64,000 bases of DNA from Levilactobacillus suantsaiihabitans. GTDB taxonomy: Bacteria; Bacillota; Bacilli; Lactobacillales; Lactobacillaceae. Position numbers and translations under genes: made by a program. The notes under the pieces were generated by a model. The model ran no database searches and had not been told where the DNA came from. It worked only from the letters and a program-made list of their open reading frames with translations. Shown piece after piece: positions 41,763-48,860 of this stretch. The stretch lies in contig NZ_RKLX01000003.1 of assembly GCF_004745505.1 (NCBI RefSeq), positions 62,001 through 126,000 of the forward strand, in the 5' to 3' direction. Within the stretch, counting starts at the first letter, position 1, and the number at the start of each line of letters is the position of its first letter.

Positions 41763-41790
41763 AGAATACCATAGCAAGTTGCCTTGACAA
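41763..41790 (-). promoter_or_regulatory. Promoter of yfhO
   Basis: Minus strand TTGTCA (41785-41790), 16 bp, TATTCT (41763-41768). The leader is about 150 nt. Confidence 0.5.
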
Positions 41791-41964
41791 AAGTCTACCG
41801 CAAATTGCTGATAGTTCCGTGAGGGAGGCGTTAAACTTCGCAAAAACTTAGCGATTGGTAAGGCCAATAACTTAAGGTTCTGTTATTGTTAATGGTGTAG
41901 GGTATAATTTTACTTGGGTCAATCGTTGCGGGGTGGTAAACTTTAGCCAGCACATTGATGGCAT

Positions 41965-42626
41965 TGTCGGGGCTGGCCGCCCTACCGTTCACTAGATAGA
42001 GGCCAGACGTGCCAAACCAGTAGCCTGCGCCAGGTAGGGGTTCCGCCTGCTATGGGGAACGGTTCCAGCCTGAGAAGCGGGCTTCCACCTCGCTTGAAAG
42101 CCTGGCCCAACTCGCCAGTCTCCCAAGTCGTCCCACCCAGTAACCTGGCACAAAACGCCAGCTAACTGGGTCGACACAGCTGGCTCCACCCCTACCTGGC
42201 TCCGGCAAGATGGGTGCGTTCAAGCCACGATGCGTTGGCTGCGTAGCGTGTCACCGTTAGTCGCTTGATGTGATGCTGCCAGGATGCATGATTGGCAAGC
42301 GTTACTGTAACTAGTGTTCTAGAAAACCTCAGCTTTCAGTGAATGCTATCCCTGCGAACTGGCTTCATGGGTGTACCCCAAGGAACTGTTGTGTGAAGTC
42401 GCTCCTGTTTCTGGTACACATTGCTGGCAACCACCACCGTAGCCGTGAGCCCGCCAAATATGGGCTCAGCCGTGGGAGTTCCCTTAGCGACATGATTCTG
42501 GTCGCTTAGGGAACTGGCGTCTTTGAGACGGGGGCTTCGGCTCAAAGCGAGGTCGAGACCGCTCTTTGGCTCGACCGGTCCGCCCACCGCGTTCCAGCCC
42601 ATATTTGGCGGGCGGTAAGGCGGACG
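41965..42626 (-). repeat. A/B element, reversed copy with rewritten B hairpins
   Basis: Module B at about 41996-42212 has an altered outer stem (AGGTAGGGGT with ACCCCTACCT) and a second hairpin built from CTGGC/GCCAG within CCAGT/ACTGG. Module A at about 42435-42626 has P1 GCCCGCCAAATATGGG (42449-42464) with CCCATATTTGGCGGGC (42598-42613), perfect; P2 GGTCGAG/CTCGACC; P4 AGTTCCCTTAGCGAC/GTCGCTTAGGGAACT. A stray A end lies at 41975. No terminal inverted repeats are visible. The rest of the 1-kb gap holds only promoters. Confidence 0.75.
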
Positions 42627-42689
42627 ATTTAGACAGTGTCATAAATAACGAATGAACATTAAAGAAGAAATTTCAAGGAGGAATGCCCG

Positions 42690-43382
42690 TTGCCTAGTAC
42701 TGCGAAGGTGTTAGTTGTTGAAGATGAAAAAGAATTGTCCGCGGATATTGTGGAGCTGATTGCCCCTATCTGTGAGACCACGGCGGCCTATGATGGCGAG
42801 CAGGGGGAATTTCTTGCGAGCCAAGACGTGTTTGACGCGATTATTTTAGACCTGATGTTGCCAGGCGAAAGTGGGCTGGACCTCTTGTTACACATCCGCA
42901 ACAAGGGCGTGAAGACCCCCGTCTTGATTTTGACCGCCAAGGACACGATTGCCGACAAGTTGCGGGGCTTCAATGATGGGGCCGATGACTACGTGACTAA
43001 GCCGTTTCACCGGGAGGAATTACTGGCGCGGATGAAGGCGTTATTGAAACGTACCGGCCATTTGAACAGCAGCGATGTAATTACCCTCGGCCAGCTGGAA
43101 ATCAACACCAGCAAGCATTTAGCCACCTTTAACGGCGAACCACTGACCTTGAAGGGCCGTGAGTTTGACCTGCTGGCTTATTTGGTGGCCAATCCCGGCA
43201 CCATCATCACCAAGGAACAAATTTTCAACCGGCTGTGGGGCTTTGATTCCGAGACCAGCCTGTCCGTGGTGGAAGTCTACATGAGCAATTTGCGTAAGGA
43301 ACTGAAGAACGCTGGCAGCAACCTATCGTTACGGACCATCCGCAATGCGGGGTACATCATGGAGGCCCCCGATGAGCAATAA
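42690..43382 (+). CDS. OmpR-family response regulator (second two-component system)
   Basis: 230 residues. The start is TTG 42690, 8 nt after AAGGAGG; the ATG at 42683 is out of frame. Receiver domain with acidic pocket EDEK (residues 11-14), phospho-acceptor Asp54 (IILDLMLPGESG) and KPF; winged helix with LTLKGREFDLLAYLVANPG. The 3' end overlaps the kinase gene by 11 nt, the same arrangement as the system at the window start. It lies directly downstream of an A/B element copy. The regulon is unknown. Confidence 0.92.
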   Translation: MPSTAKVLVVEDEKELSADIVELIAPICETTAAYDGEQGEFLASQDVFDAIILDLMLPGESGLDLLLHIRNKGVKTPVLILTAKDTIADKLRGFNDGADDYVTKPFHREELLARMKALLKRTGHLNSSDVITLGQLEINTSKHLATFNGEPLTLKGREFDLLAYLVANPGTIITKEQIFNRLWGFDSETSLSVVEVYMSNLRKELKNAGSNLSLRTIRNAGYIMEAPDEQ

Positions 43383-44715
43383 AGTAAACCGCGCGCAACA
43401 GTGGCGGCTATTTTGGAGTAGCTTCATCGGCTTCACCGTCATCTTCGTCCTGCTGGGGGTCATCGTCTTCGTCTTGTTTCGGCGGACGATTCTGACCAGC
43501 GTGGACCAAACGTTGCGGGTCGAACGCAGTGCGCGTTTGGCTGGGCCGCCACGGACGACCACCCAGCAACCCTTTGGCCAAAAGGGCGCCAACCAGGGCC
43601 TGCAGCAAACGCAACACAAGGCCATCCATCCCTTCATGACCACCACGCTGATTTTTGACCGTAACGGCAAGATTCTCAATAAAGAACAGCTGGGCTCGCG
43701 TTACGACACGCTGAAAAATATCACGCTGGACACCAGTGAGCAGGGGCGTCTGCACACGATTACGATCAACGGTAAATACAATTTCCGAACGTTGCTAGTC
43801 AAGGTGCCGACTACCAACGCTGACAAGACCTTGGCGGGCCATTACCTTTTGATCCTGGAAAATATCGACCCACAAAAGGCCGCGATGCGCACCTTTACCA
43901 AGGTCATGTTGATTACGATGGGGGTCTTTTGGCTCCTGTCCATTCTGATGAGCGTCTGGATGTCGCGCCTGACTATGCGGCCAATTCTACGGTCGTGGGG
44001 CCGGCAGACCGAGTTTGTGGGCAACGCTGCCCATGAGTTGCGGACGCCCTTGACGATTATTCAAAATAAATTGGAACTCCTGTTGACCAAACCGAACGAT
44101 AAAATTATTGATCAGGCCGAAAATATCGCGATTGCCAGCAGCGAAAGTCAACGCCTACAAAAGCTGACCCAGGATCTATTGGCGCTGGCCCGGTCGGATT
44201 CCAATACGCTACAGACGAACTTTGAGAAGACCCACGTGGCCGGTTTCTTGGACCACACGGTGGAACCCTACACGGAAATCGCCGCCAGTCAGGGCAAAAA
44301 ATTGGTGCTGGCACCCATCACCGATTTTGCCGTGACGCTGGATCAAAACTTGATTCACCAGCTCATGAATATCCTGATTGATAATGCCATGAAATATTCG
44401 CCTAAGGGCAGTACCATCACCGTTTCCGCCAAACTAATCGGGCGCAAGTGGCAACTGGTGGTCGCCGATCAAGGCATCGGCATCAAGAGCGCCGACCGGC
44501 AACGCATCTTTGATCGCTTCTACCGCGTCGATTCATCGCGGAGCCGCAAGACCGGCGGTAACGGGTTGGGCTTGTCAATCGCCAGCTGGATCGTCAGCCT
44601 GCACCACGGCACAATCGTGGCCAAGGGAAACGACCCCCACGGCACACAGTTTGTGACCACGCTGCCAGTCACGCCCAACAACGGACTGACTAGTCGTCGC
44701 GATAAAAAAGCCTAG
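43372..44715 (+). CDS. Sensor histidine kinase (second two-component system)
   Basis: 447 residues from the ATG at 43372, which overlaps the regulator stop. Membrane helix at about residues 15-36, an extracytoplasmic domain of about 140 residues, a second helix (VMLITMGVFWLLSILMSVW), then the HisKA domain with NAAHELRTPLTII, and the ATPase domain with N box NILIDNAMKYSP, G1 VVADQGIGI, F box IFDRFYRVD and G2 GGNGLGLSIA. All catalytic boxes are intact. It resembles the CiaH/VicK-like kinases without a PAS domain. A C element follows its stop. Confidence 0.92.
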   Translation: MSNKVNRAQQWRLFWSSFIGFTVIFVLLGVIVFVLFRRTILTSVDQTLRVERSARLAGPPRTTTQQPFGQKGANQGLQQTQHKAIHPFMTTTLIFDRNGKILNKEQLGSRYDTLKNITLDTSEQGRLHTITINGKYNFRTLLVKVPTTNADKTLAGHYLLILENIDPQKAAMRTFTKVMLITMGVFWLLSILMSVWMSRLTMRPILRSWGRQTEFVGNAAHELRTPLTIIQNKLELLLTKPNDKIIDQAENIAIASSESQRLQKLTQDLLALARSDSNTLQTNFEKTHVAGFLDHTVEPYTEIAASQGKKLVLAPITDFAVTLDQNLIHQLMNILIDNAMKYSPKGSTITVSAKLIGRKWQLVVADQGIGIKSADRQRIFDRFYRVDSSRSRKTGGNGLGLSIASWIVSLHHGTIVAKGNDPHGTQFVTTLPVTPNNGLTSRRDKKA

Positions 44716-44870
44716 AGTGAGACCAAAGGCGATTAGCCGACGACCATTAAGGGTGATCCTGGTCTTGGAATGTTTGTTGATTAAGCAAAACCGGTTGCCT
44801 TGGGGCACACGTTTCACCCATGTCAAGAGGACACACGCTAGCCTGGAAAATCATCCAGGCTATTTGTATA
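44712..44870 (+). repeat. Structured 3' element C, copy 6 (after the kinase gene)
   Basis: Diverged copy: AGAGTGAGACCAAAGGCGAT, AGCCGACG, short inner part (ATCCTGGTCTTGGAATGTTT), AAGCAAAACCGGTTGCCTTG, CACGTTTCACCCATGT, then terminator AGCCTGGA/TCCAGGCT (44840-44861) with TATTTGT. Confidence 0.65.
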
Positions 44871-44939
44871 TCGTGGTGTTGACCGAAACTGCCCACGACC
44901 GCCAGGAATTCTGGCGAGGGGAGTGGACTTGACGGTACG

Positions 44940-45362
44940 TGATGACGAGTCCCGGTAGTCGGCAGGGCTAACACTTTCGCTGTTGGAAGCCGGTGCGTCG
45001 GCTGAGCGGAACAGACAGCCGCAAGCATCAGGCACATTGAAGATGATTGCGGCAATCCGCAACGTGGTCGGGTTTAGCGACAGTTGCTGACCACCTGTCC
45101 CGTAGCCGAGAGCGGTGGCAAATATGAGTTCAGCTGTGGGAGTTCCCTTAGCGGCACGGACCACGGCGCTTAGGGAACTGACAAGTTGGAGACGTGGGTT
45201 GTCGGCTCCGACTTGAGGTCCGAGACCGTTCTTTGGCTCGGGCCGGCGCCCTCAGCGTTCCAACTCATATCTAGCGAACGGTAAGGCGGTCAAGTTTCCA
45301 CAATCTCGCCCTCAGTGTTCCAGCCCATATTTGCCACCGCGGCAAGGCGGCCAGCCCACACA
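44940..45362 (-). repeat. Module A copy with a rewritten P3 stem and a duplicated right end
   Basis: P1 left arm GCGGTGGCAAATATGAG (45112-45128) does not match the nearest right end (CTCATATCTAGCGAAC) but matches the next one, CCCATATTTGCCACCGC (45328-45344). P3 is CAAGTTGGAG/CTCCGACTTG instead of the usual CTTTGAG/CTCAAAG. P2 is GGTCCGAG/CTCGGGCC. The right end of A is therefore present twice. No module B. Confidence 0.7.
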
Positions 45363-45478
45363 ATCCCGTCAGCAACCCCAACTACCAGGTAAACCCGGAA
45401 AAAGTTTCAATGCATCCGGTTCTATGGTAAGGTGGTTTTATGATAACTGCGTGATTGCACAAGGAGTAGTCAGAAAAA

Positions 45479-46444
45479 ATGTTAACTATCCGCGACATCG
45501 CGGCGAAGGCTGGTGTGTCTGTTTCCACGGCCTCGCGCGCGTTAAACAATAACCCCCGTATCAGTCAGGCGACCCGAGAACGGATCCAGGCCCTGGCGGA
45601 GGCGGAGGGGTATTTACCCAACTATAATGCCAAAAACCTCACGGCTGGCGAGGCCAATGCGGTCGGGGTCGTTTTCCCGACGGCCGACCACAGCCAACCG
45701 GAAAACCCGTTTTACATCGACCTGTTGCGGGGCATCAACAGCCAGCTGACGCAACGGCATTACGTGCTGTCGGTGGCCATCAGTAAGACCGCCGATGAGC
45801 TGTTGGAAAACGTCAAGTCCATGGTGGCCCAAGGCAAGATCAAACGCTTTGTTCTGATGTACGCCCACCACGACGACCCCATTGCGGCCTTCTTGCGGCA
45901 ACAAAAGCTGCGGTTCGTGACGATAGGCCAGCCCGATGACCATCCCAGCGATTACTTCGTCGACAACGACAACCTGGAAGCCGGCATCGGTGGAGCGACC
46001 TACCTGCTGGACCAGCTGCACGTCAAGCATCCGGTCTTCGTGGAGTCCAGTCACAACTGGGCTTACGAACAACAGCGGCGACAGGGCTACGAACGCGTGG
46101 CGGCGACCTTCAACGTCGAACCGTTGACCTGCAAGTTGGGCGAGCTCAACCGGGTTCGGTTGTTCATCAAGCAGCATCCCGAGATTGATGGCATCATGGC
46201 CACGGATGATTTCAACGCGATTGAATTTTATCGGTTAGTTCGTGAACAGTCGGCCGTCAAACATTTTCCCATCGTCAGCTTTAACCACTCGCTGCCGGAA
46301 GGGTTGACCGACGCCAACCTGCATTCCATTAACCTTTTCCCGGAAAAAATGGGTTCGGCGACCGTCGCGTTATTGTTCAGTGACCGGGAACCATTGGCCA
46401 CGCCGACGCCGGGTCGAATCAAAATTCCGTACGAAATTAAATAG
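45479..46444 (+). CDS. LacI/GalR-family transcriptional regulator (MalR-like)
   Basis: 321 residues. N-terminal LacI HTH (TIRDIAAKAGVSVSTASRAL; hinge ALAEAEGYLPNYNAKNL), then a sugar-binding periplasmic-type domain. It lies 195 bp upstream of the maltose transporter gene, whose promoter carries GCAAACGGTTGC, a typical LacI-family operator, so it is probably the local maltose repressor (inference). ATG 45479 has AAGGAG about 12 nt upstream. Closest named relatives are MalR proteins of lactobacilli. Confidence 0.88.
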   Translation: MLTIRDIAAKAGVSVSTASRALNNNPRISQATRERIQALAEAEGYLPNYNAKNLTAGEANAVGVVFPTADHSQPENPFYIDLLRGINSQLTQRHYVLSVAISKTADELLENVKSMVAQGKIKRFVLMYAHHDDPIAAFLRQQKLRFVTIGQPDDHPSDYFVDNDNLEAGIGGATYLLDQLHVKHPVFVESSHNWAYEQQRRQGYERVAATFNVEPLTCKLGELNRVRLFIKQHPEIDGIMATDDFNAIEFYRLVREQSAVKHFPIVSFNHSLPEGLTDANLHSINLFPEKMGSATVALLFSDREPLATPTPGRIKIPYEIK

Positions 46445-46542
46445 TTTTTTTAGGTTCGTTCAACTGGCAATAAAGCCCGTGAGCGAGCCTTTTTAAATTG
46501 TCAGGTGAACTGCCAAACGACAAATTTAGTCGCAAAAAAGTT

Positions 46543-46602
46543 TGCGCAAACGGTTGCATTAATTTTAAAGCGGTGCCATAATATGCAATGTAATCGTTTT
46601 CA
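46543..46602 (+). promoter_or_regulatory. malT promoter with LacI-type operator and CcpA cre site
   Basis: -35 TTGCAT (46554-46559), 17 bp, -10 CATAAT (46577-46582). TGCGCAAACGGTTGCA (46543-46558) is a LacI-family operator overlapping the -35. TGTAATCGTTTTCA (46589-46602) matches the cre consensus and sits at the transcription start, the expected position for CcpA repression. Dual control, maltose induction and glucose repression, is inferred from these sites. Confidence 0.8.
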
Positions 46603-46639
46603 GCAATTATTATTTGTTAGTTTGAGGAGGTATTTTCAC

Positions 46640-48013
46640 ATGTCAGATGTTGCTTCTGCAAAGGCACCAACAGCTGAAGCTAAGCCGAAGAGTGGCTTGC
46701 CTAAACTGTCTGCCAGTACCATTTGGATGATCAACTTTGGTTTCTTGGGGGTCCAAACCGCCTTCACGTTACAAAGTTCCCAAATGAGTCGGATCTTCCA
46801 AACCATTGGGGCCGACCCCAATAGCTTAGGGTGGTTCTTCATTTTGCCACCACTGGCTGGATTGATCGTTCAACCAATCGTGGGTTATTATTCCGACCGG
46901 ACCTGGGCGCCTAAATTAGGTGGTCGCCGGTTGCCATACCTGTTGTTAGGGACTATCGTCGCGGTCATCGTGATGTGTCTGTTGCCAAACTCCGGGAGTA
47001 TGGGCTTTGGTTACGCATCACTGGCGGCGCTGTTGTTCGGGGCTATCACCGTGGCCTTCTTGGACCTGTCTTCTAACGTGGCCATGCAGCCCTTCAAGAT
47101 GATGGTCGGGGACATGGTTAACGATGATCAAAAGAGTTATGCTTACGGGATTCAAAGTTTCTTGTCCAACACCGGTGCCGTATTAGCGGCCATCCTGCCA
47201 TTCCTGTTTGCGGCCGTTGGGATTGCCAACACGGCGTCCAAAGGGGTCGTGCCCGCAACGGTTAAGGTTGCTTTCTATGTTGGGGCTATCCTGTTGGTCA
47301 TCACCAGCCTCTTCACTATCTTACGGGTCCACGAATACGACCCAGATACCTATGCGAAATATCATGGGATCACCAAGGAAGATAACGCTGAAGGTGGGAA
47401 CTGGTGGACGTTACTGAAGTCTGCACCCAAGGTTTTCTGGACCGTTACTTTAGTTCAATTCTTCTGCTGGGTAGCTTTCCAATACCTGTGGACTTACTCC
47501 GCTGGGGCCATCGCTGCCAACGTTTGGCACACGACTAACGCCGCTTCTGCTGGTTACCAGGCTGCTGGGAACTGGTACGGGGTCTTGGCTGCCGTGCAAT
47601 CCATCGCTGCGGTTGTTTGGTCTTACGTCTTAGCAAAATTGCCAAACCGGGTCCACAAGTTGGGCTACGCCGGGAGTTTAGGCTTAGGGGCCATCGGGTT
47701 CTTATCCGTCTTCTTCCTGCACAATCAATACGCTTTGATCGTTTCATTCATCTTAGTTGGGATTGCCTGGGCTGCGATGAACACTTACCCATTGACCATG
47801 GTTACCAACGCCTTATCTGGGGCCCACATGGGGACTTACCTGGGCTTGTTCAACGGGTCCATCTGCTTGCCACAAATCGTGGCTTCCCTGGCCAGCTTCG
47901 CGCTGTTCCCATTATTGGGTGGCGCCCAAGCCAACATGTTCTTGTTAGCCGGTATCATCATGGCTATCGGGGCCGTATCCGTTGGGGCCATCAAGGAAAC
48001 GTACAAAGCTTAA
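46640..48013 (+). CDS. malT: Maltose transporter, MFS/GPH (SLC45-like) family
   Basis: 457 residues from ATG 46640 (GAGGAGG 9 nt upstream); the longer open frame to 46505 covers the promoter and is not coding. Twelve helices. Features of the SLC45/GPH sugar symporters: GFLGVQTAFTLQSSQMSRIFQ-like first helix, PIVGYYSDRTWAPKLGGRR in loop 2-3, a central loop with RVHEYDPDTYAKYHGI. It is homologous to MalT of Lactobacillus casei-type maltose loci. It imports maltose with protons for the intracellular phosphorylase encoded downstream. A 627-bp mobile element now separates the two genes. Confidence 0.88.
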   Translation: MSDVASAKAPTAEAKPKSGLPKLSASTIWMINFGFLGVQTAFTLQSSQMSRIFQTIGADPNSLGWFFILPPLAGLIVQPIVGYYSDRTWAPKLGGRRLPYLLLGTIVAVIVMCLLPNSGSMGFGYASLAALLFGAITVAFLDLSSNVAMQPFKMMVGDMVNDDQKSYAYGIQSFLSNTGAVLAAILPFLFAAVGIANTASKGVVPATVKVAFYVGAILLVITSLFTILRVHEYDPDTYAKYHGITKEDNAEGGNWWTLLKSAPKVFWTVTLVQFFCWVAFQYLWTYSAGAIAANVWHTTNAASAGYQAAGNWYGVLAAVQSIAAVVWSYVLAKLPNRVHKLGYAGSLGLGAIGFLSVFFLHNQYALIVSFILVGIAWAAMNTYPLTMVTNALSGAHMGTYLGLFNGSICLPQIVASLASFALFPLLGGAQANMFLLAGIIMAIGAVSVGAIKETYKA

Positions 48014-48055
48014 TCGTTTGAAATTGCTGGATGAACGTTTGATTTAGATGATTTA

Positions 48056-48682
48056 CTAAAGGTTGAAAACTGAAAACTGGCTAGAATGATTGTCGTCAAG
48101 TGACTGATGACGTTAAGGTGAGTCGGTTACAGCCTCGTAGTAGGGACTGGCCGCCTACCGTCCGCCCAATATGGGTTGGAACGCGGTGGGCGGACCGGAC
48201 CGAGCCTGAGAAGCGGTCTCGGCCTCGCTTTGAGCCGAAGGTCGCGTCTCAAAGACGCCAGTTGTCTAAGCGGCATGAACCGCGCCACTAAAGCAACTCC
48301 CACGGCTGAACCCATACTGGGCGGACTCTCGGCTACAAGGGTGATTGTCAGCGACGACTGGTTTAGTCATAGTCGGCAACGCGGTGGCAACTAGAATTCT
48401 AGTTAGCACAATGTTGCTGATGACCACTAACCCGCCGGAGACAGCCAGGGATGGAACCAGCTGTGTCGACGGTGTTAGCTGAGGTTCTTACTCAGCTTAC
48501 AGCGTGGGGCGACTTGGAAGACTGGCGATCTGTGCCAGGCTTTCAAGCGAACTGGAAGCCCGTTTCTCAGGCTGGAGGTGTCCCCCATAGCAGGTGGAAT
48601 CCCTGGCTGACGTAGGCTTCTGGCTTCACTAGTCTTAATGGACAGAACGGCGTTGTTCCTGGATGCTGTTTTCAACCTTTAA
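48056..48682 (+). mobile_element. Intact MITE-like element inserted between malT and mapA
   Basis: 627 bp with ends CTAAAGGTTGAAAAC and GTTTTCAACCTTTAA and a perfect 8-bp duplication ATGATTTA on both sides (48048-48055, 48683-48690). Module A (about 48148-48345): P1 GTCCGCCCAATATGGG with CCCATACTGGGCGGAC; P2 CCGAG/CTCGG; P3 CTTTGAG/CTCAAAG. Module B (about 48430-48625): CAGCCAGGGAT/ATCCCTGGCTG, AGCTGAG/CTCAGCT, CTTGGAAG/CTTTCAAG. Same order and orientation of modules as at 35004. Confidence 0.85.
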
Positions 48683-48860
48683 ATGATTTAAGAAATGAAC
48701 TTCGGTCGACGGTTGTCCTGTCTGCCGAGGGAGCGGCCTAGCGGCTTAACCGAGACTGGGTCATGGAAGTCCATGATGTAGGCGGCTGACCACCAGCGTC
48801 GCTCTTTTCTGTGATAGAACAGTTTGACTGATTGACTAAAACAAAGGAGACCTGTTAACC

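Noticed and set aside
42336-42602. Open frames across module A copies with a shared peptide (also 53693-53920, 38629-38811, 35048-35323)
   Set aside because: The shared peptide reflects the shared DNA repeat. Stem changes are compensatory and ignore codon position, and start codons are not conserved or preceded by ribosome sites.
12525-44870. Dispersed C elements as a CRISPR array
   Set aside because: The copies are kilobases apart, differ in sequence, and lack regular spacers or cas genes.
46505-46639. N-terminal extension of MalT
   Set aside because: The stretch contains the operator, promoter and cre site; the start at 46640 has a strong ribosome site.
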